A stretch of 64,000 nucleotides of DNA. It comes from Maritimibacter harenae (GTDB lineage Bacteria > Pseudomonadota > Alphaproteobacteria > Rhodobacterales > Rhodobacteraceae). The position numbers and the translations under genes were made by a program. Below, one piece after another: positions 37,267-45,836 of this stretch (position 1 is the stretch's first letter; every line of letters starts with the position of its first letter). The stretch covers positions 423,362 to 487,361 of the forward strand of contig NZ_WTUX01000011.1 of NCBI RefSeq assembly GCF_009882975.1, read 5' to 3'. The notes beneath the pieces were generated by a model. It did not search any database. It saw only the letters and a list, made by a program, of their open reading frames with translations, and was not told where the DNA came from.

Positions 37267-37354
37267 AAAAGTTTGGTTATCAGGGAGTTACCTGACGTGG
37301 GTGTCGTCGGGTCCGAATTCGTGACGTCGCGTTACCGAAATCCCGGTCGGCGGA

Positions 37355-39832
37355 TTACCGCGTAACGGGTCGCAGGATCGTCGTCCCCACCGATGCGGCC
37401 CGCGCAAGCTCGGGGTCGAGCGACATGGGCACGTATTCGCCCCGGCGCCACAACTCGCCCAGGTCGTCGTAGTGACGCGACAGGAAATGTCCCGACTGGC
37501 CGGTCGCGGTGACGAAGAGCGACGAGTTCGGATCGGCGAAATCGTAGACCCCGCGATAGCCCGCGCCATGCACGTTGAGGAACGGGTCGGGGTCGCGCCC
37601 GGAGGTGAGGCCCCGCATCAGCGTGTTGTCCCCGCCGGACGTGGACTGCCGGATGTTCACGAACCAGCGCAGCACGGGGATCGTGCCCAGCACCGGGTGA
37701 TCATGCGTCGCCTCGTGGGCGTCGCCCCAGCGCAGGCTTTCGTCCGAGCCGCCATAGACCTCGTCGATCCACAAGAGCGCGTCGTCGAGCGCGAGGCGGG
37801 CCATGTCCGTGCAGGTTTCGGTCGGGGCAGACTGAACCACGTCGCACCACACGCCGGCCCCGTCGATGTCGCGGAAGACGCGTTCCACGAAGATCGGCTC
37901 GAGATGCGGAAAGGCCGCCGTGAGCGGGCCAAGCTCGTCGCGGATCAGCCGGTTCTGGAGCGCGCGCATCCAGGCCATGTAGATCAGCGGCTCCGGCAGG
38001 TGCTCGTTCATTTCGCCATTCCAGTTGGCGAGAAGGTCGAGTGCGATCTGGCGCCGCCGTTCCGGCGTGCCGTCGGGCGCGGCTTCGCCGGTGTACCAAA
38101 GGTCCGCGCCGACCAGCGGCAGCAGGTTGCGCGCGGTGACCGAGACGGTGTCGAGCTGGGCTTCCATGAAGCTTTCGCGGGTGTGCACCTCGCGGTTCTG
38201 CATCAGGAACTCCCAGCGCTGGATGCGCTGGGTGTCGCCCCAGTCATAGCTGACGTGGAGCGGGAAGGGCCGGTCGAGCAGCTTGTTGTTCGTGTTGCCC
38301 ACGATCCCGCCGGAGGGCGAGACGAACTGCGGGTTCGCCGCGTAGGTTTCGCGCCCGAGCCAGCGGTTCTCGGCGCGCCAGCCGGGGGCGGGCAGGCGGC
38401 CGTAGGTCATGTGGTCGGCATCACGGCGCGGCGCGTAACCGATGGTCTTGAGCGCGATGGCGTTCTCGTCGACCATCGTAACGTTCATCGACGGGGCGAT
38501 GAAATCGGCGCCCGCCGCGATCCCTTCCGTGATCGACCCCGCCTGCATCAGCTTCATCGCCGCGCTCATCGAGGTGTCGCGGTCGCGCAGAAGCGTCCAG
38601 CTCACGGCGGCGATGTGCCCCGGCGGCGTCACGGCGCCGAGGTTGAAATGGTTGGGCGGCAGGATCGGGCCGTTCGCCGACCAGCGCAGCTTGACCGTGA
38701 CCGGCGCCTTGTCCTTCACGCGGATGATCGAGGACCGGGTGGTGAGCGGCGTCCAGCCGTCCAGCCCGCGCACCTCGTCCGGGTTGTCCGGGTTCACCTC
38801 TTCGATCATCACGTCCTGGTCGTCGAGGTAGGAGGCCGTGAGCCCCCAGGCGAAATCGGCGGAGCGGCCCAGGAGCATGAGCGGCATGCCCGGGATCGTG
38901 CCGCCGATCACGTCGCCCGACGACAGCTCCAGCCGCGCGAGATACCACAGCGTGGGCGCCGAGAAGCCCAGGTGCGGGTCGTTGGCCAGCAGCGTGCCAC
39001 CGGCGGCCGACCGGTCCGGCGCGGCTGCCCAGGCGTTGGAGGCGCCGGCAAAGGCCTGCTCCGGCACCGGGTAGAAAGGCGTCTCTTCGGGCCCTGCGTC
39101 GTAGGCCGCAAAATCCGTGGCCCCGCGCACCCCGTCGAAAAGCGCCGCGTAGTCGGGCAGGGCGGCCAGCCCGTCGCCGGGGGCGTCGGGCAGGATGTCG
39201 GCCACGCGCTCGGGTTCCAGCACCAGCGACGTGCGGGCGCGCAGCACCTCGGCGCTCAGGTGCGTGGACAGGCGCAGCCCCATGAGTTTCAGGATCGCGA
39301 TGCTGTCGGCGGGCACCCAGGGCGAGATCGCGTTGTCGAACAGGAAGAACTCCGGCGCCCCGCGCCCCAGCGCTTCGTTGTTGACCCGATCGAGCCAGGC
39401 GTTCACGCCGCGCGCATACGCTTCGAGCGCGGCGCGTGTCTGGGCATCCTGCGCCTCGACCGAGGCTTGGGCGAGCCGGTAGATGTCGAGCCGCCGCATG
39501 AGTTCGTCCGACTTCAGCGTCCGCTCCCCGAACATCTCCGACAGCCGCCCCTGCGCGGTGCGCCGCATGGTCACCATCTGCCACAGCCGGTCCTGGGCGT
39601 GGGCGTAACCCAGGCCGAAGAACACGTCGCGATCGGATTCGCCGAAGATATGCGGGACGTTCACGTTGTTGCGCACGATTTCGACCGGCGCGGTGAGCCC
39701 GTTCACGCTGCGCGTCGCGTCGTAATCCGGCAGGGACCGCGAGGCGAGGTAATAGGTGAAAGCCAGGGCAATGCCCGCCAAAACGAGCGCGGCGCTCACC
39801 AGCCGGACCGTCCATTTGAAGAGAGACGCCAT
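37355..39832 (-). CDS. penicillin acylase family protein (Ntn hydrolase)
   Basis: An 825-residue secreted or membrane-anchored N-terminal nucleophile hydrolase. After an N-terminal hydrophobic segment (VSAALVLAGIALAFTYYLA) come the A-chain region and the family motif DVFFGLGYAHAQDRLWQM. The self-cleavage point is GASNAWAAAPDRSAAGG, where the Ser after GA would become the catalytic N-terminal nucleophile. NDPHLGFSAPTLWYLARLE and GNTNNKLLDRPFP are further signatures. Family members cleave penicillins, acyl-homoserine lactones or other N-acyl amides; the substrate here is unknown. It lies alone, divergent from the HIBADH-family gene. Confidence 0.93.
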   Translation of the reverse strand: MASLFKWTVRLVSAALVLAGIALAFTYYLASRSLPDYDATRSVNGLTAPVEIVRNNVNVPHIFGESDRDVFFGLGYAHAQDRLWQMVTMRRTAQGRLSEMFGERTLKSDELMRRLDIYRLAQASVEAQDAQTRAALEAYARGVNAWLDRVNNEALGRGAPEFFLFDNAISPWVPADSIAILKLMGLRLSTHLSAEVLRARTSLVLEPERVADILPDAPGDGLAALPDYAALFDGVRGATDFAAYDAGPEETPFYPVPEQAFAGASNAWAAAPDRSAAGGTLLANDPHLGFSAPTLWYLARLELSSGDVIGGTIPGMPLMLLGRSADFAWGLTASYLDDQDVMIEEVNPDNPDEVRGLDGWTPLTTRSSIIRVKDKAPVTVKLRWSANGPILPPNHFNLGAVTPPGHIAAVSWTLLRDRDTSMSAAMKLMQAGSITEGIAAGADFIAPSMNVTMVDENAIALKTIGYAPRRDADHMTYGRLPAPGWRAENRWLGRETYAANPQFVSPSGGIVGNTNNKLLDRPFPLHVSYDWGDTQRIQRWEFLMQNREVHTRESFMEAQLDTVSVTARNLLPLVGADLWYTGEAAPDGTPERRRQIALDLLANWNGEMNEHLPEPLIYMAWMRALQNRLIRDELGPLTAAFPHLEPIFVERVFRDIDGAGVWCDVVQSAPTETCTDMARLALDDALLWIDEVYGGSDESLRWGDAHEATHDHPVLGTIPVLRWFVNIRQSTSGGDNTLMRGLTSGRDPDPFLNVHGAGYRGVYDFADPNSSLFVTATGQSGHFLSRHYDDLGELWRRGEYVPMSLDPELARAASVGTTILRPVTR

Positions 39833-39909
39833 GGGACCCTTTATTGACCTGCTCGCTGCCCCCGTTCATTAAAGGCTCCACCGAACCAGTGCAATCAAGG
39901 GAGAGTAAG

Positions 39910-40773
39910 ATGGCCAAATGCGCATTCCTGGGGCTTGGCGTGATGGGATACCCGATGGCAGGCCATCTTGCCGCGAAAGGGCACGAGGTGACGGTCTACA
40001 ACCGCACCGGTGCCAAGGCCGAGGCCTGGGTCAAGGAACACGGGGGCACGGCCGCCGCGACCCCGCGCGAGGCCGCCGAGGGCGCCGCGTTCGTGATGGC
40101 CTGCGTCGGCAACGACGACGACCTGCGCGCGATCTGCACGGGCGACGACGGGGCCTTCGCCGGGATGGGCGACGGATCCACCTTCATCGACCACACCACG
40201 GTGTCGGCGATGGTGACGCGCGACATGGCCGCGATCGCGGGTGACAAGGGCGTGGGCTATGTCGACGCGCCCGTCTCCGGCGGGCAGGCCGGGGCGGAGA
40301 ACGGCGTGCTGGCCATAATGTGCGGCGGCGACGAAGCGGTCTTCGCCAAGGCCGTGCCGGTGATGGAGGCCTACGGCAAGTCGATCAAGCGGCTCGGCGA
40401 CACCGGCGCCGGTCAGCTCACCAAGATGGTGAACCAGATCTGCATCGCCGGGCTCGTGCAGGGGCTGTCCGAAGGGCTGGCCTTCGCCGAGAAGGCCGGG
40501 CTCGACGGGCGCTCGGTGGTCGAGGCGATCTCCGGCGGAGCGGCCGGAAGCTGGCAGATGGTCAATCGGCACGACACCATGCTCAAGGACGAGTTCGACC
40601 ACGGCTTCGCGGTCGACTGGATGCGCAAGGACCTTGCGATCTGCCTGGCCGAGGCCGAGCAGACCGGGGCGGCGCTGCCGGTCACGGCGTTGGTCGACCA
40701 GTTCTACAAGGACGTGCAGAACATGGGCGGCAAGCGCTGGGATACCTCGTCGCTCATCAAGCGGCTGCGCTGA
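39910..40773 (+). CDS. NAD(P)-dependent beta-hydroxyacid dehydrogenase (HIBADH family)
   Basis: A 287-residue oxidoreductase of the 3-hydroxyisobutyrate/tartronate-semialdehyde/glyoxylate reductase group. The dinucleotide-binding motif AFLGLGVMGYPMAGHLAAKG is at the N-terminus. The substrate-binding YVDAPVSGGQAGAENG and the catalytic-lysine motif GAGQLTKMVNQ follow at family spacing. AGGGAGAGTAAG precedes the ATG at 39910; a longer frame begins inside the divergent promoter region. The exact substrate is not determinable without pathway neighbours. Confidence 0.92.
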   Translation: MAKCAFLGLGVMGYPMAGHLAAKGHEVTVYNRTGAKAEAWVKEHGGTAAATPREAAEGAAFVMACVGNDDDLRAICTGDDGAFAGMGDGSTFIDHTTVSAMVTRDMAAIAGDKGVGYVDAPVSGGQAGAENGVLAIMCGGDEAVFAKAVPVMEAYGKSIKRLGDTGAGQLTKMVNQICIAGLVQGLSEGLAFAEKAGLDGRSVVEAISGGAAGSWQMVNRHDTMLKDEFDHGFAVDWMRKDLAICLAEAEQTGAALPVTALVDQFYKDVQNMGGKRWDTSSLIKRLR

Positions 40774-40858
40774 GGGCGCGACCTCTCACGGAAATTCATA
40801 TCGCGGCGAAACGCGCGGCCGTCCGAGCCCCAGATTTTCGGGCTCGGCATCGGGGCCG

Positions 40859-41041
40859 ATGCGGCTCGGTCTTGTCGTGGGGGTGAGCGTTGCCAGCGCG
40901 GCAATGGCCGGGATGGCACGTGACATGCGCGATTAGGGTGATGTCCTGCGCATCGCGTGGCGGGCCGCGGCCTCATGGCTGGCCGCGATCCTTGTTCTCT
41001 AGCTGGCCTTCGCCCTTGCGGGCCGCAGGCTCAGGGGATGA
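40859..41041 (+). pseudogene. possible remnant of a small membrane protein, interrupted by two TAG codons
   Basis: One frame reads MRLGLVVGVSVASAAMAGMA then TAG (40934), continues GDVLRIAWRAAASWLAAILVL then TAG (41000), and resumes LAFALAGRRLRG to a TGA. The hydrophobic stretches look like membrane segments, and both interruptions are the same codon. This may be a decayed gene or chance in GC-rich DNA. It ends inside the 3' end of the convergent SYLF gene. Confidence 0.25.
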
Positions 41042-41594
41042 TGCGGCTGTACTTGGTGCCTTCGATCGTCGCGCCGACGATCAGGCCCGAGGTGCCGAAC
41101 ACCGTCGCGATCACCGGCGAGGTGGTCGAGAGCGTGTCGGCCGAGAACCGGTCGCCCTCGTTCAGCACGGCGTATTTCACGTCCGCACCCGCGACCCAGC
41201 CCGGCGAATAACGGAACTCGCCAAGCGCGTCCTCGGTCATGAAGAAGAGGACGTGGGCGTATTGCTGGGCGCCGAACTGGATGCCGACGCTCGCCTTGGT
41301 CTGCGAGTAGTAATCCACCGTCGCCCCGCCGACCCGCAGCGCGCCGCGGCCATAGGCGCCGCCAACGACGACCCCGGCCTCGGTCACCAGCGGCATGACC
41401 AGCATGCCCACCGCCTTGTCGGCCAGGTCGCGTGAGCCCGGGTAGTTGGAATAGAGGTAATTCAGCGTCGTATCGACCCGCGCGTCGATGGTGCCCGCGC
41501 CCGTCGAGGCCATGCCGTTGTCGCAGGCCGCAAGCGCGGTCGCCGCGCCCCCGGCCGCGAGAAGAAGAAATCCGCGTCTGGAATAATTGTTCAT
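41031..41594 (-). CDS. YSC84/SYLF-domain lipoprotein with Tat-like signal
   Basis: A 187-residue predicted lipoprotein. NNYSRRGFLLLAAGGAAT has the twin-arginine pattern followed by a hydrophobic stretch, then lipobox LAAC at about residue 25. The rest is a SYLF/YSC84-type domain (DKAVGMLVMPLVTEAGVVVGGAYGRGALR, YSQTKASVGIQFGAQQYAHVLFFMTEDAL). SYLF domains bind lipids in eukaryotes; the bacterial role is unclear. The ATG at 41594 has GAGG eight bases upstream, while the ATG at 41618 has no ribosome-binding site and would mask the signal. Confidence 0.87.
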   Translation of the reverse strand: MNNYSRRGFLLLAAGGAATALAACDNGMASTGAGTIDARVDTTLNYLYSNYPGSRDLADKAVGMLVMPLVTEAGVVVGGAYGRGALRVGGATVDYYSQTKASVGIQFGAQQYAHVLFFMTEDALGEFRYSPGWVAGADVKYAVLNEGDRFSADTLSTTSPVIATVFGTSGLIVGATIEGTKYSRIIP

Positions 41595-41714
41595 GCCCGT
41601 CGCCTCTTGTTGGTTCATGCCGGGTCTGTGCCCGGATTATCGGCGATTCTACGCGAAGAGCGGCAAGCTGTCACGCCACGGTGATCCACAGGCGAAAATC
41701 CGCGCGGCGTTTTG

Positions 41715-42359
41715 TCAGCCCAGCCGCGCGACCACGAGGACGGCGGCATAGTGAGTCGCGGCGGCGGCCAGCACGTGGCCGTGCCAGATCGCGCGCGCGA
41801 AGGGCAGCGCCTTGTGAAAGAAGATCGTCCCCACCGTGTAGACCACGCCGCCGATCACCAGCAGGATCAGCGCGGCGAGCGGCAGCGCGGCGACCAGCGG
41901 GCCCGCCGCGGCCAGGCAGAGCCAGCCCTGGGCGATGTAGAGCCAGAAGCCGAGCTTCTCGATCCGGTCGAACCACACGACCTTCAGAAGCACGCCCACC
42001 AGCGCGATGCTCCAGCTCGCCACGGCCAGCGCGATGCCGTAGCCGCCGCCGACCCCGATCAGCGCGACCGGCGTGTAGGTGCCCGCGATCATCAGGTAGA
42101 TCGCGGCGTGGTCGAACCGGCGCAGAACGGCCCGGATCGGCGCGTGCAGCGTCATGTTGTAGGCGGCCGAGAAGGCGAAGGTGGCGATCAGCCCCACCGC
42201 GTAGGGCACGAGCGCGGCGACATGCACCCCGTCGATCGACAGCGCCGCCCAGGTCAGCAGCACGCTGGCCCCGGTGACGGCCGCCACCACGCCGATGACG
42301 TGGAGAACCCCGTCGGCGATGTGTTCGGCAAGTGTTTCTGTCAGTTCGAAGCGGCTCAT
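41715..42359 (-). CDS. hemolysin III family membrane protein
   Basis: A 214-residue seven-helix membrane protein of the hemolysin III/YqfA/PAQR family. The N-terminal ADGVLHVIGVVAAVTGASVLL, the mid-region RFDHAAIYLMIAGTYTPVAL and the C-terminal FHKALPFARAIWHGHVLAAAATHY hold the conserved His/Asp set expected to bind a metal. Despite its name the family is not shown to be a toxin in most bacteria; membrane-stress or lipid roles are proposed. It is a single-gene unit on the minus strand. Confidence 0.92.
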   Translation of the reverse strand: MSRFELTETLAEHIADGVLHVIGVVAAVTGASVLLTWAALSIDGVHVAALVPYAVGLIATFAFSAAYNMTLHAPIRAVLRRFDHAAIYLMIAGTYTPVALIGVGGGYGIALAVASWSIALVGVLLKVVWFDRIEKLGFWLYIAQGWLCLAAAGPLVAALPLAALILLVIGGVVYTVGTIFFHKALPFARAIWHGHVLAAAATHYAAVLVVARLG

Positions 42360-42437
42360 GGTGTTATAGTAACGCGCGAGCGGGCGAAGGTTGCATTGAC
42401 GTGGCGGCCGCGGCGTTCACGATCGGCGGAGCACCGC

Positions 42438-43280
42438 CTACCAGCTGCCCGAGGCGCCGCCGCCCGAGCTCGACCCGCCGCCGAAGGATCCGCCGCCGGA
42501 GCTGGAGGAGGAGGTGATCATCGGGATCGTGTAGGGGATCACCGCGTGGTAGCCGCAGTGCGGGCAATCGGTGATCTTCTGACCCTTGCCGGTCCGGTGC
42601 CGCGTCGGCGCTTCGATCCGGTGGCGCTTGGTGTGGATGCCACGCTCGTCGCACTCCGGACAGCGCGACAGGCGATCGCGGATCTTGCGCGAAAACGCGA
42701 TGAGGATGCCGCCGATGATCGCGATCCCCGCGAAGAGCCAGCCGATCCCGCCGCCGGAGCCGCCATCGCGCTCCGGTGCGGGGGTGCCTGCGGCGTGGGG
42801 CCGCGCGATCCGGTCGATGACAGCGTCGGTCCCGTCCTCGATCCCCTCGGCATAGCCCTCCTTGCGGAAGGCGGGCAGGAAGACCCTGTCGATGATGTCC
42901 TGCGCCTCGCGGTTGTAGCCGGTCCCGTAGCCCGACCCGAGCTCGATGCGCATCTGCCGGTCGTCGCGCAGGACGAGGATCAGGATACCGTCACTGCGAC
43001 CGGCGTCCCCGATGCCCCATTCGTTGAACAGGCCGGTGGCGAACTCTTCCATCGTGTCGGTGGGCGTGAAGCCGCGCCGTGAGCCCAGCGTGAGCACCGT
43101 CGCCTCGACCCCGGTGTCCTCGCGCAGCACCTCGAGCTGACGCGTGACGCGGGTTTCCACGTCGTCGGGCAGGAGGTTGGCGTAGTCGTTGACGTAGGTC
43201 GTTTCATGCACCGGCCAGCTCTGCGCCAGCGCCATTGCGGGCCAGAGCAGGGCGAGAAGGGCAAGAAGGCGCAGCATCAT
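42438..43280 (-). CDS. TPM domain protein (YgcG family)
   Basis: A 280-residue secreted protein anchored by one C-proximal helix. A Sec signal peptide (LRLLALLALLWPAMALAQ) precedes a TPM/TLP18.3 domain beginning YVNDYANLLPDDVETRV. A membrane segment near residue 190 (GIGWLFAGIAIIGGILIAF) leads to a cytoplasmic tail with two CxxC-type pairs (CPECDERG, CPHCGYH), likely a zinc ribbon, and a Gly/Ser-rich end (GGGSFGGGSSSGGG). TPM proteins are linked to photosystem repair in plants and membrane quality control in bacteria. Its start overlaps the PLP decarboxylase stop by ATGA. Confidence 0.9.
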   Translation of the reverse strand: MMLRLLALLALLWPAMALAQSWPVHETTYVNDYANLLPDDVETRVTRQLEVLREDTGVEATVLTLGSRRGFTPTDTMEEFATGLFNEWGIGDAGRSDGILILVLRDDRQMRIELGSGYGTGYNREAQDIIDRVFLPAFRKEGYAEGIEDGTDAVIDRIARPHAAGTPAPERDGGSGGGIGWLFAGIAIIGGILIAFSRKIRDRLSRCPECDERGIHTKRHRIEAPTRHRTGKGQKITDCPHCGYHAVIPYTIPMITSSSSSGGGSFGGGSSSGGGASGSW

Positions 43281-44674
43281 GAAGCCTTGGCGATTTCCTC
43301 GAGAACGTCGGGAACCATCATGACATCGTCGCGGGTCACGTCAAACTGTCCCACCTGCATGCGGATCACGTAGGCGCCGTCATGGCTGGTCTGGGTCAGG
43401 TAGATGCGTCCGTCCCGGTTCACGGCCTCGAGCAGCTGCGCGGTGGCCGCGTCGTCCCGGTAGCGGAAGGTGAAGAGCGACAGGATCGGTTCGGTCACGA
43501 TCTCGAACCCGTCGAGCCCGGCGATGGCGTCCCGCGCCTCGCGCGCCCAGGCGACGTGGTTGCGGATACGTGCACGAAGTCCCGCAAGTCCCTCGGATCG
43601 CAGAAGAAACCACAGCTTGAGGGCGCGGAACCGGCGGCCGAGCGGCAGGGTCCATTCGTTGTAGTTGACGATCTCGTCGGTGCCCGGGGTCTGAAGGTAG
43701 TCGGGGCGCAGGCCCATCGACTGGATCTGCGGACCGGGGTCGCGCAGGAACTGGATCGAGCAGTCGAACTGCGCGCCCAGCCACTTGTGCGGGTTGAAGA
43801 CGACCGAATCGGCCTCTTCAACGCCGGCCCACAAGTCCCTGAATTCAGGGCAGATCATCGCCGAGCCCGCCCAGGCCGCGTCGACATGGGTGGGCAGGCC
43901 GTGCGCCTTCGCGACCGCGATACAGGCGGCAACGTCGTCGCAGGCCCCGATGGAGGTGCCGCCGGTCGCCAGCACCACGCCCGCGGGCCTGAACCCGGCC
44001 TCGATGTCCGCGCGGATCGCGGCGTCGAGCGCGGCGGGATCCATCGAAAAGAGCGGATCGTCCGCCTTGCCGGGGATCTTCACCAGGTTGTTCTGCCCGA
44101 TGCCGGACAGGCGCACCGCCTTGTCGACCGACGAATGGGTCTGCGCCGACGCGTAGATCCGCAGGCGCGGGGCGCCGGAAAGTCCTTCGCCAATGCCTTG
44201 GAAACCCAACGCTTTTTCGCGCATCGTGGTCACGGCCGAGAAGGTTGCGGTGGTCGCGCTGTCGTGGATCGTTCCGGTGAACGTCTCCGGCAGGCCCAGG
44301 CCGTCACGCATCCAGTCGATGACCAGCGCTTCCATTTCGTTCGCCGCCGGCGCGGTCTGCCAGAGCATGGCCTGGCTCGCCATCGCGTTGGCCAGTTGCT
44401 CGGCCAGCATGGACACGGGCGCGGCGTTGGCCGGGAAGTAGGCGAAGAAGCGCGGGTGCTGCCAATGGGTCATGGCGTCCGGCACGAGGCGGGCGAAGTC
44501 GTCGAAGATCGCCTCGATCGGTTCGGGCTCTTCGGGGACGGGGCCTTCGATGCGGGCGCGAAACGCGCCGGGTTCGATGTCGGGCCGGACCGGGCGCTCA
44601 CGCAGGGTGGCGTGGTAGTCGCGCGCCCAGTCGGCGGCACGTTTCGACCAATGGTTCAGCTCGTCGTGGTCCAC
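43277..44674 (-). CDS. PLP-dependent amino acid decarboxylase (group II)
   Basis: A 465-residue pyridoxal-phosphate enzyme of the DDC/GAD/HDC/TyrDC type. The PLP lysine lies in VVFNPHKWLGAQFDCS. The substrate region HPRFFAYFPANAAPVSMLAEQL, the cofactor-stacking HVDAAWAGSAMICPEFR and the GGTSIGACDDV loop match aromatic-L-amino-acid decarboxylase relatives. The length is normal. Which amino acid is used (Trp, Tyr, Dopa, diaminobutyrate) cannot be settled. It overlaps the TPM gene by 4 bp, an unusual pair that probably shares a transcript. Confidence 0.9.
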   Translation of the reverse strand: MDHDELNHWSKRAADWARDYHATLRERPVRPDIEPGAFRARIEGPVPEEPEPIEAIFDDFARLVPDAMTHWQHPRFFAYFPANAAPVSMLAEQLANAMASQAMLWQTAPAANEMEALVIDWMRDGLGLPETFTGTIHDSATTATFSAVTTMREKALGFQGIGEGLSGAPRLRIYASAQTHSSVDKAVRLSGIGQNNLVKIPGKADDPLFSMDPAALDAAIRADIEAGFRPAGVVLATGGTSIGACDDVAACIAVAKAHGLPTHVDAAWAGSAMICPEFRDLWAGVEEADSVVFNPHKWLGAQFDCSIQFLRDPGPQIQSMGLRPDYLQTPGTDEIVNYNEWTLPLGRRFRALKLWFLLRSEGLAGLRARIRNHVAWAREARDAIAGLDGFEIVTEPILSLFTFRYRDDAATAQLLEAVNRDGRIYLTQTSHDGAYVIRMQVGQFDVTRDDVMMVPDVLEEIAKAS

Positions 44675-44717
44675 GCCGGTCTCCTTTTCATTAACTTGTT
44701 AAGGATTAGGGCCGGTG

Positions 44718-45464
44718 TCAGGCTTTCTCAAGGGCCTCGACGACCGGAGAGAAATCCTCGGCCTTGAGGCTGGCCCCGCCCACGAGCGCGCCGTCGACGT
44801 TGGAGACCGCGAAGATCTCGCCCGCGTTGCCGGGTTTGACCGAACCACCGTAGAGGATGCGCGTGGAGCGGCCGACGCCCGCGCCGAAGCGGCGCTCGAG
44901 CTCGGCGCGGATGAAATCGTGCACCTCGCCGATCTGGTCGAGGGTGGGGGTCTTGCCGGTGCCGATGGCCCAGATCGGTTCATAGGCGATCACCAGCGAC
45001 TCGCCGGTCACCGTGTCGGGCACGGAGCCCGCAAGTTGGCCCGCGATGATATCGAGCGTGTTCGACGCCTCGCGCTCGTCCAGGGATTCGCCCACGCAGA
45101 TGATGGTCTTGAGCCCCGCCTGCATCGCTGCGCGCGCCTTTTCGCGGACCTCGAGGTCGCTCTCGCCGTGATCCTGGCGGCGTTCCGAGTGGCCGAGGAT
45201 GACATAGGTCGCCCCGGTCTCGGCCAGCATGGCGGCGGAGATGTCGCCGGTGTGGGCACCGGAGTCGGCCGCGTGGCAATCCTGCCCCCCGGTCGCGATG
45301 GCGCCGTCCGCGGTTTCCGAGACGCGGTGGAGCAGGGTGGCGGGGGGACAGATCAGGACATCGACGGCGGCGTCGCCATGCGCCTGGCTGATCGCAGTGA
45401 TTTCCGGCAGCGCGGCGCCGGTCCCGTTCATCTTCCAGTTTCCTGCCGCTAGTTTGCGCCGCAT
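44718..45464 (-). CDS. tpiA: triosephosphate isomerase
   Basis: A 248-residue TIM-barrel enzyme interconverting dihydroxyacetone phosphate and glyceraldehyde 3-phosphate. The N-terminal RRKLAAGNWKMNGTG holds the catalytic Asn/Lys. GHSERRQ carries the electrophilic His, and AYEPIWAIGTGKTPT the catalytic Glu. The phosphate loop RILYGGSVKPGNA is intact. The ATG at 45464 has GGGAGAGG upstream; an earlier ATG 21 bases upstream adds an atypical MNRRERL extension. Confidence 0.97.
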   Translation of the reverse strand: MRRKLAAGNWKMNGTGAALPEITAISQAHGDAAVDVLICPPATLLHRVSETADGAIATGGQDCHAADSGAHTGDISAAMLAETGATYVILGHSERRQDHGESDLEVREKARAAMQAGLKTIICVGESLDEREASNTLDIIAGQLAGSVPDTVTGESLVIAYEPIWAIGTGKTPTLDQIGEVHDFIRAELERRFGAGVGRSTRILYGGSVKPGNAGEIFAVSNVDGALVGGASLKAEDFSPVVEALEKA

Positions 45465-45524
45465 CAGCCTCTCCCGTCTGTTCAACGGGGCGAGGGTAGC
45501 GTCACGGGCGTCAGGGGCAAGGGG

Positions 45525-45836
45525 TCAGAGTGCTTCAATCGCGCGCCGGGCCCAGTCGCAGGCCAGGTCGGGGTCGTCCAGGGCCGCGTCGGGCAGGGTC
45601 CAGTAGCCCATGCTGCGCCCGTCGGCCATCTCGAACTTCTCGCAGCCCTCGGCGGCGAGCGTGTCGGCGAATGCGCCTTTTGCCTTGAGGAAGATCTGGC
45701 CGTCCGACGACAGGATCGCGAAGATCTGACCGTCGGTATAGAAGGACGCGCCGCCCATCATCTTGCGGTGGGAGAGGCCGCCCAGACCCTCGAATAGCTC
45801 GTGAACCCGGGCGATCTCGGCGTCCGAGACGCTCAC
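45525..45836 (-). CDS. TfoX/Sxy N-terminal domain protein
   Basis: A 103-residue protein with only the TfoX/Sxy N-terminal domain. LFEGLGGLSHRKMMGGASFYTDGQIFAIL is the family core. Full-length Sxy promotes competence gene expression with CRP, but stand-alone domains of this size are widespread and uncharacterised, so a competence role should not be assumed. The ATG overlaps the stop of the upstream Fe-S assembly gene by ATGA. Confidence 0.85.
   Translation of the reverse strand: MSVSDAEIARVHELFEGLGGLSHRKMMGGASFYTDGQIFAILSSDGQIFLKAKGAFADTLAAEGCEKFEMADGRSMGYWTLPDAALDDPDLACDWARRAIEAL

Noticed and set aside
37472-39847. A 791-codon plus-strand frame opposite the penicillin acylase gene
   Set aside because: It is the reverse shadow of a clear family member; composition is dominated by Arg/Gly/His with no domain.
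45525-45836. Competence regulator TfoX/Sxy
   Set aside because: Only the N-terminal domain is present and no competence genes are near, so a competence role is not supported.
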